This document shows positions 35,830-49,900 of a stretch of 64,000 nt of DNA, piece by piece. Under the pieces are notes generated by a model, which did no database searches, was not told the DNA's origin, and saw nothing but the letters and a program-made list of their open reading frames with translations. Location: the NCBI GenBank assembly GCA_034687125.1, contig JAQGBZ010000013.1:434001-498000 (forward strand), written 5' to 3'. This DNA comes from Neelides folsomi. Taxonomy: Eukaryota > Arthropoda > Collembola > Neelipleona > Neelidae. Position 1 is the stretch's first letter, and each line of letters begins with the position of its first letter. Both the position numbers and the translations under genes were made by a program.

Positions 35830-36811
35830 TAACGAATAATGATGTTGGATTATTTTAGACTTATCTAAAAATTATTTTAACGTTATTTCTTATTTATAGG
35901 TAATTTTAACATCTCCGAACGAGAGGAATCACGCATTATATGAACCATTCAAGGATAATATAGTATGATTAAGAATATTCAGTCATATTTATTATTTAGT
36001 AAACATATTCCTGGAAAATTAAGCTAATCTTACTTTAACTCCTAGCGAATTTTATTAATGTTTTTATGTATAAATTTAAGATATTGCACTTAATTTTTAA
36101 TTTCAAAAGCTTTTATTGATTGAATTGTTATTTTTAAAGAAAACTTATACAAAATTCAAACGTGCGATGTACATAACAATTATTATAATGCAAATTAATC
36201 GATTTAATGCACTTCATTAACTTTGAGGGCTTTAAAATTTATTGTATGCACAAGCAGTTTTAAAGTCCAAAGATAAAAAATGCAAACTCGATAATAATAC
36301 AAGTCACGTTACATTAATTGTATACGCATACAAACCTACCTAATATTCATTGATTTGTTAAATGCATTAATCATTATCATGGATGTTAACTCCTCTTTTT
36401 AATGACTTAACTTTTCAATATTGTATATGATTATTTAAAATATATTCCGTAGTACGTCGACCTCCATGATCATGAGTCAATAATAAATAATGTTCATCAA
36501 ATAAGTAATACGAATATTTAAACCATTTATTTTATTTCGCATACACTCATTTTACATTAAATAAGTTTAAAAGATCAAAAATTAAAAGCATTTTATTATA
36601 ATTTTTCATCATTTTTATACATAAATATTCCACACTTCTAGATATTGCTAAGGAAAAGGAGGGAAGTTTTATTTTGCCTAAATGTAAATATTTTCAAAAT
36701 GTAAAACAAGATCTTTAATTTAAATAATTGGCCAAATTCTTGGTTAAAGGAGATTAACTCTCCTTTCAAAATTTTTAGTTATAATTATAAAATACAAATA
36801 CAATAAGCACA
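35830..36811. other. Intergenic, AT-rich
   Basis: No gene or clear repeat seen between ABHD13 and GDAP1. Confidence 0.4.
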
Positions 36812-38332
36812 ATGGCGACGACTCGGAGGAAAAGCAGCATTACGGAAGAGACTGACAATTTATTTCTCTACTACTATCCTTATTCATTTTACTCTCAAAA
36901 GGTAAGTCGGAGATTTTATTTTAATAATATACACCTGTAATTATCTTATGAAACGATGTCCTTTAATTATGTTAATATGCATTTAACCATATTAATGGTA
37001 TTACAGGTGGTGATGGTACTTATGGAGAAAAACATACCATATACTGGAAAGCTTGTCAATATTCACTCGGGAGAACAATTCACAGAAAGATTCCTCGCAC
37101 TTAATCCAAGAGGAGAAGTACCAGTTTTAGTTGACGATGTTCGTGTCATCGTCGATTCAGCTGCAATTATTGATTATCTTGAGGATAATTTTAACAGTAA
37201 GCTAATTAAATGATCAATATTCTTTTTAACAAATGATAATTTTAAAAAAATGCCATTAACATTTAAATCATATTGTATTTTTTAATATTGAACGACTTAA
37301 TTAATAGGTTCGGTGTGTTTGAGACCCAAAGATCCAGAAATCAGAGCAAGAGTTGAATATCTCAACAATGAGTTGTCGTCTATCAAAGTGGAAGCAATGA
37401 CATTTGGTTCTGGAATCTTCACCGTTGAAGATTTGCAATCAAATCCAAAGCCACCGTACAATACCAAACAGACTCGTGCTCAAATGGCAGGTAGCGATCT
37501 AATTTCTTATTGCATTTCATGTGCACATTAAAATTATTGTAAAGTTAATGAATGTCTTACATAATAATGTAAAAATTAATTACCCTAATTTTAGAGATCG
37601 TTTCTCATCGAACTGCTATTTTAAGAACCGAAGCTAAAAGATTTCCACAATACAAAGAAGCACTTCTTGCTAAGCTTCATGATTTGCAAAAGGAAATGCC
37701 TTTGATGAAGAAAAGGACTGAATTTGAAGAACTTCTTCTTCGCGTTGAACATGTTTTGGACGAATGTGAAGCTGAACTTATCACTCACAGTAATTTTTAA
37801 TCAGACATTTTCTTTAAATATTTAATTGATGACTGATAATGATATTCAGTTTCGTTATTAATTTATATTTTTCTCATAAATTATAGAGAACCCGAAATGG
37901 TGGCTTGCTTCTCCTGATCTTTCCATTGCTGATATAAGTCTTGGAGTTCTCCTCTTCAGACTTTGGGAAATTGGATTTGAATCTAGGATGTGGGAAAATA
38001 ATCGTCCTAACATTGCTGCCTATTTTGCTAGAATTCAGCGTGTAAAAAGTTTCAATCTTGCTACATCAATGAAGGTTGACGTCGCTATTCCAAATATTTT
38101 CAAGAATCCGATAACTTATGCTGTTATCGGAGGAGGACTGGCAATTGCTGCAGGATACGCTTGGCTCAAATCTAACAAATCTCCATCACTTGCTGGGTTT
38201 TTTGGAATTTTCGGATCATCTTCTCCTGCATCAGCTTTGGCCTCATCATGTTCATCATGTTCTCAAAAGTACGTTCTTGCTCTTGATGCAACCGAACTCG
38301 CAGTTTTCACTCCTTTGCGACTCAATAACTAA
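36812..38332 (+). CDS. GDAP1: GDAP1-like mitochondrial outer-membrane GST
   Basis: Exons 36812-36901, 37007-37196, 37308-37490, 37595-37789 and 37887-38332; phases close, 367 residues (human GDAP1 358). GDAP1 is a glutathione S-transferase-like protein tail-anchored in the mitochondrial outer membrane that affects fission and redox balance; loss in humans gives Charcot-Marie-Tooth disease. The N-terminal GST domain shows LYYYPYSFYSQKV, FLALNPRGEVPVLVDD and DSAAIIDYLED. The C-terminal domain has the KNPKWWLASPDLSIADISLGVLLFRLW signature and RPNIAAYFARIQ. The tail anchor is at about 294-312 (TYAVIGGGLAIAAGYAWL). An extra Ser/Ala/Cys-rich stretch of about 50 residues follows the anchor, longer than in vertebrate forms. 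It faces the FITM gene tail to tail. Confidence 0.92.
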
Positions 38333-39449
38333 ATCAGTTTGCATTGTGAAAAAAGTAATTTAGATCTGTGATGTAATGCGGAATTTTAACCAATCACTTT
38401 TTAATGTGCAATGCAGGTAACCGAACGCAGTACCTTTACTACGGCCGTACCTTTAATTTTAACAATGCAATCAGGCTCATCGACAGCCAATAAATATAAA
38501 AAATATTTTTTAGAAATTTTAAATCATGGAACTTAATTATAATTTTAAAAGTAAACAAACAATGCAAATAAATAATTGTAGTAATATTATATTTATTGAA
38601 ATTGTGTCAATATCATTTATTCCAAGGTTTGCACTTTTGCACATACAAGTAGAAATTGTCGCTGCACTCTTAGTCAAAGTTTTACTTTGAAGCTTACAAA
38701 AATTTACATGCTTGGTAGAGAATTTCTATTACAATTTTAGCCTTTTCTAATTTACCTACTTATAATGAACAAAAACTTTCAAAAACATACAACAAAATTT
38801 TTATCATATAGGATCTTTATCTTTTATGGTTATATTATACTAATAACAACTTATATGCATCCTTATTAAATGTTAAATAAGTACATGCATTACATAAGTA
38901 TACCATTATCAATTAACAAACATTCCGTACCGTATGTACCTTTCATTTCAGTATATACTAAAATATTAAACACGTTCTAAAGTTTGTCATTTTAAGTATG
39001 TTTATATACCTGAGCTAACTAAAAAGTTAAAATAAGTCATTAAAAAGTTTTAAGGTTATTTGAGCCTGACCTGAATCGATACATGTATTCACAAAATGTA
39101 AAGTTACATACATAAAATTCCCAATTAACAATAAGACTAACCATACAGTAAAATTATCTTTTATATAAGATATTTTTAAACACATAAAATATATTAAATA
39201 TCCAATACATATTTTATCAATATCATTTTCAATCCTATTAATCAATCAAGATATTATGTTAATAACTATTATAAGATAATCTGCTTAAATCTAATAATAT
39301 TCTTTGGCTGTTTATTGATATTAAAGCTTTGTAGTTCGTAAATAGTTTTGAAATTGTGATATGTAATTGAACGATTGAATCAACCAGGCTTATTTATGTC
39401 ACGGTCAAAAAAGTTATTTATTGTTGTAGGATAAAAATTATTAAGGAAA
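38333..39449. other. Convergent intergenic region
   Basis: 3' flanks of GDAP1 (+) and FITM (-); AT-rich with no gene seen. Confidence 0.4.
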
Positions 39450-40658
39450 TTAAACTCCAGGTTGAACCACTGGTTCTTTAAGGACGGTGCTTCTTGTTCT
39501 GACTCCTAAAGGATCAAGAGGCATTCCCATAAACATTGGGATGTCTCCCCTCGGATTCTGAAGTTGTTTATGATTGAAGGCATTTCCTTGTGTTTGAGAT
39601 TCATGCTTCACAACTCGACTATCGGTGGAGTATTTGATCTTTCCTGAACCAGGGAGCGGAGGAACAATCGGGTGATTTAGATTCAAAGGATAAAGCACGT
39701 TGTAAAGAAACCACCATGATCCAATGGCCACAAGACCTCCAACCAATTTCTCCGTCATGGTGTGAAAATACGTACAAGTTACCATAATCATCCCGTCCCA
39801 AAGAAGGGCGAGTAATGTTAAGAAAAAGACTTGGAGCCTTGTAACATTTTTAAATCTCATATAATTCCCTTTGAGAGTTTCGAGATCTTTAGGGGACAGG
39901 AGAGTTAAATTCGTTTCTTCAGGAGATCGATGTTCTCTCCTGAACTCTTCATTTCGAATGAGATCTTCGATTTCGTCCCATCCATGAATCACTTTGGCTT
40001 CTTCGACGATGAGAAGGACGCAGAAGATGAGGAGGAAACAATGGCCAGAAATGTCAAAACTGTCCCATTTTCCCTGCTTCAACCCGCAGTTCTTTTTACT
40101 CTTGATAGAGTACACAAGTCCGCCTTCTTTGAGAAGACATTGCCCTGTGTATTCTTCAACAGCGACAAAGAAATTCGTCCAAATAAACCAGACGATTGTG
40201 CCGACCAGGAGTCGGCTGAGTTGTTTTAAAATTCCTCGACGTTCTCCACAACAATATACAGAGGAGGTCATGTAGGTGAAGATAGCTATCAAGCTAAAAG
40301 TCCAACCCCAGCTGAATTTCACAAAGTACTGATTCGGGAGATTCTTGCTGTTGGCAAAGTAAGTTTTTGGGAACGGTGCGTAGTCGGCAAAGAGCGAAAT
40401 TATAATAAGAAAAACGAAGTAAAAGACGAGCCGCTTTCGGATGTCGACGAAGAGAATCTTCTTGCACCCATGAATGAGAAGTTGAGTAAAAACTTCCAGG
40501 ACAGAAGCTGGGCCTGGAAGCGGCTTTGTACCCTTTGCAGCCCATCGACCAGTTTCCACAAACCGATGGCCAATAGGCTGTGAACTTTGTTGCCCCTGTC
40601 TTGACCCAGAAGCATTCGAAGATCCAGATGTTAAGTTGATCTTCTTCTTTGGACCCAT
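39450..40658 (-). CDS. FITM: Fat storage-inducing transmembrane protein (FIT)
   Basis: An intact single-exon frame of 402 residues, longer than mammalian FIT2 (262) because of extra N- and C-terminal tails. FIT proteins are ER membrane phospholipid/acyl-CoA diphosphatases needed for lipid-droplet budding. Six hydrophobic segments can be seen between residues 75 and 330. The two catalytic histidines of the LPP-like active site are present: His206 in FDISGHCFLL and His299 in TCTYFHTMTEKLVG. The N terminus is Ser/Gln-rich and the C terminus polar. Unlike every neighbour of comparable size it has no coding intron, though residue use and base composition are ordinary. Retrogene origin is possible but not shown. 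Both paralogues of vertebrates (FIT1, FIT2) probably correspond to this one gene. Confidence 0.92.
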   Translation of the reverse strand: MGPKKKINLTSGSSNASGSRQGQQSSQPIGHRFVETGRWAAKGTKPLPGPASVLEVFTQLLIHGCKKILFVDIRKRLVFYFVFLIIISLFADYAPFPKTYFANSKNLPNQYFVKFSWGWTFSLIAIFTYMTSSVYCCGERRGILKQLSRLLVGTIVWFIWTNFFVAVEEYTGQCLLKEGGLVYSIKSKKNCGLKQGKWDSFDISGHCFLLIFCVLLIVEEAKVIHGWDEIEDLIRNEEFRREHRSPEETNLTLLSPKDLETLKGNYMRFKNVTRLQVFFLTLLALLWDGMIMVTCTYFHTMTEKLVGGLVAIGSWWFLYNVLYPLNLNHPIVPPLPGSGKIKYSTDSRVVKHESQTQGNAFNHKQLQNPRGDIPMFMGMPLDPLGVRTRSTVLKEPVVQPGV

Positions 40659-43600
40659 CTTTCTTACAGATCCTTTAACCGGGATGTTCTTCCGTTTCCG
40701 TTTTATTACTTGTTTCGCTTTCAGTTTTACAACGATTTACTCTATAATTTAAAAAAGTCTTATTAATTGTCGTACACCGATATAAACTCATTCGTGTATA
40801 ATGTTTAATATTTTAATAAGCTAAAATCGTTAGTTTTTAATGTATAAAATGTCAAAATATAGATTATGAGATTATTTAGAATTTAATTACAATCAATTAT
40901 ATATTTTTGTAAATAATTTTTATAACTTTTTACCTTTTATAATTTTTCGCAATTAGATAATGTTCAAAACCGGAGTATCATTTATAGAATAGGGATGCTT
41001 AAATTCTTATTATTTAAATTGCGTTAATAATCTTCATTCAAAATTTTATAACGGGAGAAAGAGTAAATTGCGTAACCTATTTAATCGGGAAATTAAAATC
41101 ATTTTAATACTAATTAAACCAGTTTTTTGTTTAAATATCAATTGCAAAAAAGTTGAATTGAATATTCCCTCATGATCCCACATTCCTCCTATATCCTTTC
41201 ACTTGTATTTTTTATTAACATCGGAGTTACAAATTCAAAAAGAGGGTCATGTTATTCCCAAGATCAAACGAAATGTTTCAACTAATTCATTGACAACCCC
41301 TAATACACACGGGAATAAAAAAAGTAGTAAGTTTCTGTGAGATCCAGAGTCCCTCTGGGGCTGGATTGAGTCACCTCCGTTGTTGTTGGGTGTGGAAGAG
41401 CTTGTGTGTATTGAAGTGACGGCCCTATATGCTTTTATGCTTTCGACCTGCCAGTCGCCCTCCTCCTACTGCACCGATAACAACTCCTCAACTTCGGTAA
41501 AGTTAACTACCATCAACCTCACCACTTATAACCCATTATTCTCTAATTAGTACAAGATAAGGAATTATCAATCATTCTAATTGTTATTTGTTTACCTTCA
41601 TTTTTTTCTAGGAAAGGCTCTCTACTAGAATTTAGAATTATTCTTGAAATTGTGACTGACTCGTCGATTCCAACTTCGTCATTTTGAAGATTCGGAATTA
41701 ACTTTCTTGTTTTTCATATAAGCGACGAGTTTATAAATCAAACGCAAAACTCTCGTCTATCTGAAGAATTTTAATTTTGGTGAGTGTTTTTTTATTTAAA
41801 TGTAAATGATGTCCCACTTTTTATTATTTTGTTACAATGCTTCTTAGAAAGTTAATTTTCAACCATGTCAGAGAATTGGATATCGTATGTTGATAATTGA
41901 ATCTCATCAGAGGGTTTGTTATAACATAAGTGGATAGTTTTATTAGATATTTGATTAAAATTGAAAGGATCATATTTTCCTTTCATTATCTCATCATTCT
42001 CCAACATGATATGACATACCTCCGCGTTTTGTCATCTTTATTTATACCTAGTATTTATACCCCCCCAGTCAGTACAAATTGCGTATATCATATTTTCTAA
42101 ATAACCCTTTCTATTATGATGAATCATTTTTAAATTGGTGATAAATGAGATAATTTTTAGCTTATTATCTAAAGTTTGACTTGTTCTTAAAGTTCTCTTG
42201 ACTCTTAAAATATAATCATCTTGATCCTATTTAGTTATGTCATTCATGTCAAATGTTGAAAGGTTATAGACAAGCAATTAAGAACTTTTTGTTCGAATGA
42301 AGTTTTAAACAGATTTAGTCTGAAATAATAAATATATGTTGTTTATTATCCTAATGTATTTGAACTTGAACTCAAAGATAGAGTTTGGCATCAAATTATG
42401 GAAGAAAAATATGCACCGAGCAATTATGAGCAGAAGATTCAATTTTTCATATCTCAATGAATGTAAATATACGTAATGGAAGTTAAAATTGAAAGCAAAT
42501 GTTAAAAGCTAGACTATGTTGCGGAATGAAGTCTCATTATCTACTATACTCCCAACTTACAATAAAAGTACAAATATTTGCATTCAGCGAAATATTTTTT
42601 GATTGCTTTTTCTTATCGTTCAATTATTAAATGTCAATCGTTTTCTTTGTACGATGTATGTATACTCTTTCTATTATTTTCTCTTGATTAAAATGCAGTT
42701 TAAACTATTCATAAAGTTAAAACGTTAAACTACAAAGAATGGTATGACTGCGAAGGCGTAGGGCATTTATTGCAAAATTCATTTGATACAATGGACTTTT
42801 ATAATATAAAAATATTTTATTTGAATCTTTAAAATTTCATTTGTATAGAAGATATTATTAAATTCCAATGAGATTCAATGGGTTTGAAGGTTTAAACTGA
42901 AAGACCTGATGTTTACTCTGACAATGAAAAAACTGTAACCCGATTCACGTGTAACCTGAGCTTGCTAAAAAGGAAAATTATCGCCTATTAAAGTCAAAAG
43001 CACCTCTTTGTTTTAAGCATTCATTTCATAGTAAACTTCCTAAAGAATTTTTACCACTCGTTCAAAAATAGTTTCAATTGCTGTATCAATATCATTGAGT
43101 ATGTAATTCTAAACTTACACACGCGTTAATTTTGTTCAATTATTACACAATCAGTATTTTGCTGATTCACTCTAATAATATCCTCTTACGATTCAAATAT
43201 TTGTAATTAATTATTAATATTGAATATTTTTATAGAATTACTACAAGTTCGTTAAACAAGACATTTCGAAACTATAAATATATTATTTTTTAAATAAATT
43301 GATGGAGAAAACAAAGTACCTACCAAATTTTTTGTATTTTGTTTCATTTGGATTGGACTAAACCATTTTAAAAATATTTAAAAAGTTTGTTTCTCACATA
43401 AATTGATTGGAAGAAGCCGACGAATTCCCAGAATTAAAAGTCAAATTAGTAGTTGTGGACTGGTGTATAACAGTCTATAATTTAAAAATCCATAATAAAA
43501 ATAATAATGGGGTTTGCAGAAAGGAGTCAAGAGGTTAAGTGAGCGAATTCAATTTCCTTAACATTTAATGGATGGGTGGATAAAAGTTTTCACATAGTAA

Positions 43601-43952
43601 AGTCTAAACGGCTTATGAGCTTTTTCGCTCTTATTCCTCAAGCGATTTGGAAGGGACAGAAAAGTAGCATTTTATCTTTTACTACTTTCCTCCAAAGTAT
43701 CTCTATATGTTTGAATCTTTTAAAGAAGAGAGATACAGAATTGGGATGCTCAATGTCTTGAGAGCTTGAACATCGTCCTCAAGCCTCATAATGGGTTACA
43801 TATGGTTTGTTATTGTTTTTGGATAGGGATAAAATAGCACGTGAGACGGGGAGTGTGTCAAGTCGGGTTTAAATGTGTACTTGTGTGGCTTTACAGGAGG
43901 ACGAAGTTTAGAGGAGACATATGAGAAGGATCCTCTGAAGTACGAAGAAAAG
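40659..43952. other. Divergent intergenic region, FITM and protein 4.1
   Basis: Contains the FITM promoter and, further right, the promoter and 5' UTR of the 4.1 gene. 41260-41780 is less AT-rich and ends in a good donor (TTTTG|GTGAGT at 41779-41786), a candidate non-coding first exon of the 4.1 gene. 43500-43900 is also less AT-rich, leading to an acceptor (TTTACAG) ending at 43897. No other gene is seen. Confidence 0.4.
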
Positions 43953-46900
43953 ATGCCGGAAGCGAAGGGGAAAGAGAACGTCATCCCTTCATCTCCGAAG
44001 GGTGCAGCTGGAACGGAGAACGGGAGTTATTCTGATGCCTCTGGCGCCGTCTCTCCAGCCATCAATGGGAAGTCGAAGACTAGGCTGAAGGGAAAAGTCA
44101 TCGTCCGAATTCACCTACTCGATGGAACCGATTTTGAATGCCCAATTGAGGTTTGTAAATGTTTCACACTTTCGCACCATGTGCTCGCATTCAAAATATT
44201 TTCAAATATCATTTCTTATCAGTCAAAGATTTATCCAATTGAGGACAAATGATAACTCACTATTTTACTACTTTTACAATATTTTATCATAGAATTGTCA
44301 TTTATGCCTATCACTATCACTAATATTAGAATTATCACCGAAATAAGCCGAAAGGAGCATAATATTGGTTGAAAGATAATAATTGACTTTTGGAAGTACG
44401 AATGGGTAAAATATTGGCAGTAAAACCACGTATTAATGAGAACAAGCAGGACTCATTGAGTCAAAATGAAATTTATGAAGTGAAGATGTAAAGTCCGTGC
44501 AGCGTTGGATTGAGGAGTGAGCATGATTGAGAGGAGGGTGTGGGATTATGAGTGTCAAATGTTGTATTGAATGGCTCGTGTGGGAGGATCCATGTTCAAG
44601 TCCTTTTAGTGTCACTGAAGATGTAAAGTGAGTGAATAAAATTATGAGTACGCTGCGATTCCCAAGGAGTAAATCGAGTTGAACTTTTGGAAGTATTGAG
44701 TTTTACGCCCTGACAGCAATCAATGGTTCTTTTATACGAGATTCCAAGAATGGGCTTCTCTATAGAATGTCTTGCAATTTTAACATGTACTTTAACTTAT
44801 ATGACAGACTTCACCATTCATTCTATTCAGAAAATTTTATTTTCAAATATGATCATCATAATTCTATTAAGATTGGGCATGCGAGACTCACAAAATGGTT
44901 TGTGCGTTTTTCGCACAGGTATGTTAAAAATGAAGAGTTAAAATTGTCTTTTGTTCATCGATCATACAAGTCTTACAAGTTTGGTTTTAGGCATTCATCT
45001 ATCATTTATTTGAATATACCTATTCTCCATTTCATTCATATTCATGCCACAAATAAGCATAGAGGCAGGCGAATTACTTTTCAAATTACATTTTTATGAA
45101 AATGTTGAAAATTTCATTATACTTATAAGTCCTCTCATGGAGGATTCTTTTTTGAGCTTTCATGAATAAATATATTCATAGACGTACTCATACTAATATT
45201 GTGAGTGAGTAACGCACTTGTTCATAATATGTATGTGAAAAGAATGCTAAGGTGTAGGCAATATTATGAGAGTGTAAAATAAACACGTTTTACGATGAGG
45301 GAGTATTAAACTGGGAAGTCATATTGTTCCTCACTCTTGTATCTTTTATTATGCTTATGGAATATCTGTGGTGGAAAGAGCATATTTACGCCAGACGCCC
45401 ATTATTTCGGATGAGAAAAGAATGTGTGTGTATTTTTATAATCTATTGCTTACCTACATAAAACAAAAGTAGTGAGTTTGTCTGCGAGTGGTACAGGTTT
45501 TGGTTCCGTTCTGGTAGCGGAGCACGGGTTCCCAGTTGATTCTCATTGTCATTTTTGTTGGAAAGGAAATTGGAGAGGCCGAGACACTCCGACATTCGTG
45601 ATTTCATGCTAAATGGTCATAATTATTTATTTACTTTTTCATGTGGCACTGTGTAATTGTCATCCACGTAGAGCTTATACGGTAGGCTCAATGTGTAAAG
45701 AATTTAAACCATTTCTTATTGCATTGGATGGAAGTATACAGCATATATTTTAATGAATGCTTTTTTACTATTTTTCCTAAAGAATTTAAATATGGATTGT
45801 GAATGTAAGGATTCGTTCACTCGTTCATTAGGAGATGTGTACACGTGAGACACGGCTCATTCACTCCTTATGTGGTGATGCGGCAACGAGCCATTTAATA
45901 TTCACGATAAACATGTCCTGTTCATTTACACATTAACCTCATATTTAACAACTCATCCTTCCGCCTTTGGTTTACACGACTCTGACATGTCTGCAATGCC
46001 GATGACAATTTGAATAGATGGGAATGAGACCTATGATAAAAAGTAGTACTAAAAGCGAATGACAATGGGGTTGAGTACGTAAATAGATCTATGGAAGAAC
46101 TATGGATAAGAACAAGAACTCTTATTAGCTTTGTTAATGTCAATAAAAAACGAAGGAATTGAGCTGTGCTCTACTGCTCAATCACTCTACAACTCTCTTA
46201 AGATAGGGAAATAGAGGAGAGGGATTCTTTAGCACGGTCGGATCAGAATGCAGTGTCTTTTTTACGCTCCTCTTCTTTCCTAGTTTTATTATCCTATCTT
46301 CTCATAATTCATCTCTGTGAAGGAGATTGGACTCTAGATCTCGTTGTCCAATTGTTCTTCATCTCCTCGGATGCTAATAAGGAGGATCCGGATTAATGGG
46401 CTTTGCTCCTTGTCAACTTGTCATGGGCCGCGAGTTTGAATGGGGGAGGACCAAATATCTGTCTCGAATGTAAGAGACTTGATAATCCTCGAGCAGATCC
46501 AACGCAGAATGCCAGCATTTCATTTGAACCATTCGCTCTGTGAGGAGCTACGCCCTGAAATTACCACTTCAAAAACCATACTCATCGTGTGGATTCACGT
46601 ACTCGTCATGACATGTCAATTCCGTTAAAATAAATACCGATTTAATGGATTTTTTGTTCATTAGACGTCTGACTAATTTCAAATGAACTCTTCAATTTAA
46701 AATCATTTATAATTCTAATCTTTATTCCTGTTAAATTATATATTATTTATTTAAATGTTCAGATACTTAGATTTTTTATTAGCTAACCCAAATCAGTGAT
46801 TGTGTAATGATAAAGTTATGAATTTTTTCTATATAAAATTTAAATTGTATTTCAATTTTATCTTTTTATTTATTACGGCATTTTAGCTAGTTATACAAGA

Positions 46901-49900
46901 GGTGAATTTTTTCTGAATAATTCATGTACATTTTTAGCTCTTGATATGCTTAGCATCTTATCTCTATTTAAAAAACAATTGATAAACTTCGATTGAGAAA
47001 TTCGAGATGAACTGGAAAGCAAAAAGCCCACTGTATTATAGTTTCTTATTATTTCATGTTCAATTGTGTTGCGCTGTTTCATCCTTTTCAGGCCTCTTTA
47101 GTAATTTCTCTGCATTCGTGCATGTTAGATCCGTGTTCTTTTTTAGAATTGTAGTTCTAGAAGAGAGGCGAGCTTATAACATATAAGGGAGTAAAATTTA
47201 ATATATGATTCTTATGATGAACCCCATTTTAATGTTTTATTTATGAACCAGAAGAGAATGATAGGGGTGGAATCCTGCAATGTACTTCTTTATGTAGTAA
47301 AGTACATTCTCAAAATACTGTGCACTCTGCACGAGTAACATAAGGATGATTCTTGATGTATGTGCATACTTGAACCATGGAGTACATTGTGCGGGAGTTA
47401 AATGTTTATCTAATCAAGCTCCTTAGGTTGGGGAGTTTCATAACTTTGTGGCATGGAAATCCTAAAGAAAAGAAGAGGCAAAAGCTTCATCCATTCTCTT
47501 GCTGACTATAAATAATGATTTTTAGGAATACTTATGATAATGGAATTAAGTAAATTCTCCATGCTACATGCATATTATCTGTAGGTATGTCTTCTCCTCT
47601 ATAATATTACAATCAATTTAATTCAATTTCCATGTGTCAATTTCTTTTTCTTGGCAGAGTCGATCAAAGAAATTTAAAGCAATGTCGAATATCCGGAAGC
47701 ATTTATAAATCTGTATGATTCTCTGTTCCACATTTGTAAAAGTATTTTGCTTTTACGAATCGGTTTTTATTGATTGGAATTTCACATTGTTATTTAAAAG
47801 AAGTAGTAACAATATTTGGGTTGGATTTCGGCAAGTGAGATGCCAGATGTTAAATTCTCATTCGCATTCGCATATACCTAGAATAGGTAATGTAACTTTG
47901 TAGTAGTATTTAGAAGCAATACGAGTATTTGAATGAATCAACGGGTGTTCAATATAATTATGTGGAAAGTCGGTATAGAGAGAGTAAAACATGAGGACGA
48001 TTGCGAACCTTCTCCTTTTATCTCGGTTAGTAAAGTTGAGTTATTTATGAGGATTTTAAAAATCCAGGATGAGGGTGATAGTTTAGAGGCGGAAGATAAA
48101 CTTCCTATACAGGCAGAGATAAACTTTTCTTCATTATGTACACTTCTCATATGCATTCATACTCCTTGAATGGTTTCCATAAAATTTCTCCAAGCTGAGA
48201 TGAGAAATTACTTCGTTTAATCCTCTTTTTATGGGGCTCTTACGCTATTTCTGCCTTGAAATTGATTGGTTTAGGCAATTGTACAAAATAGACAAAAAAT
48301 GAAAAACTAGTTGTGGATAACGAATACGACGTCTACCTTACACATTTTAAATTTTCAACTCATTGAATCACAAATTCAGTAGAGCGAAGCGAGAAGTCGA
48401 AAGGCTGACTTATGCTTTATGTGTTTCAATATAGTCGAGGGAGACCTTTGGTTGAATCACAAGGGGAACTTTATCAAACTTGTTAAACCCATGTCCCGAA
48501 CTCAACCGGATGAGCAAAAGGTATTAAATGAAAAAAGTATTCCGACCCTTCTTCCTTCCGCTTCTCGAACCACCCTTCAAATTACAGACCTTATATTAAT
48601 TATAAATTAATTCATCGAATTAAGACCGAAAGTTGTGTAATCTTATCGCATTTTTTATTTATTCTCTGTAATAATAATGCAAATTACTGTTCTTAAATCT
48701 AAATGTAAGTAATTTATTTGAGTAGTTCAATAATGAATTTTCGTTAATATTTTTTAAAGTTCGTTGACCCAATAAATCCTGAAGTTAACCTCAATTTGCT
48801 TAAATAAATTGAATATTAAAATTTGTGTTGGGATGGGCTAAACTCAATAATTTCACCTGGGATGTGATGTGTTTTTAATTTAATCTCGACCGACAGTTAA
48901 TGTAATGGTTAAGACATGTTTATTATTACCTATTTAATTTCCTAAGGCTAGTAATATACCCAAATAGGAATTATCAACATCCCGGAATTTTGTGATTACA
49001 CATGTTTAAAAGGGTTTAAAGTGAGAGTAATTGATGGTAACTGATAACTCACGGATTCAAACTCCGCCTCTTTCATTCCTATCAATAATTTACGAGTTCT
49101 TCTCTATCTAATTTCAAACTATAAATTCTTGTTGTAATAAATGAGTAAATATCACGGATTAGATGCGTTCTTTCCCTTTACTTCCTCAACTTAATTAGGA
49201 AAAGGGGAGGAGGGCGAAGAAGACTCATCTTTATAATTAGAAGGTGAAGTGAGTGAATGTAAACACTCTGCCTTGGAATTTGCAAGCAAGCTGAGAATTT
49301 AATAGTATGGAACTTATCGTATCTTTAAAGCAAAATGTTAAACCTTGAAACTATTTTATTCTTGCACACATTAAGGATTTATAGACTCGCCAGCCAAACA
49401 GTATCTTCATTTAGAGCAAAAAAATGCAAGTTTAAATACTCTTGCAAGTTCGGACTTTGGAGTAATTCAATGTTAAAGATTGGATAGGGATTTTGAATTG
49501 GGTTTAGAAATTTATGAACATGGTATTTGGCAAATCCTCCTCTTCTCGTAAATGAAGGATTAAAGAGCGGAACTTTAATCTTTCTCCTCCATTTGACTCC
49601 AATTGAAACGAATGTTTGTTCTTCCGCGAGAGTTTCGCATTCTCGGTTCTTCTATTCATCTAAATTATATTAATTTCCTAGTTTCAACTTTTTCTATAGT
49701 TGACACGTCTGATTCTTTTGTTTTTCTTCCATTAAACCCTTCATCCTAAATGAGGAACAATTATATTGCCCTTTCACTTTTCCATTGTCTCCTTCCCATA
49801 CCATATGAAAAAATGGAAGAAAATGAGTTCTCTTCTTTTTGTGTCGAATTGTATGGGAAGCTGCCAATTTGGCATCATAAGTTGCTAAACTTTTCCTAAG

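Noticed and set aside
44700-48610. Several 60-110-codon frames in the large 4.1 intron
   Set aside because: No coding composition, no consistent splice sites and no family motif.
49010-49080. tRNA-like T-arm (GGATTCAAACTCC) with a weak acceptor-like pairing
   Set aside because: No proper D-arm or anticodon stem could be built; likely chance.
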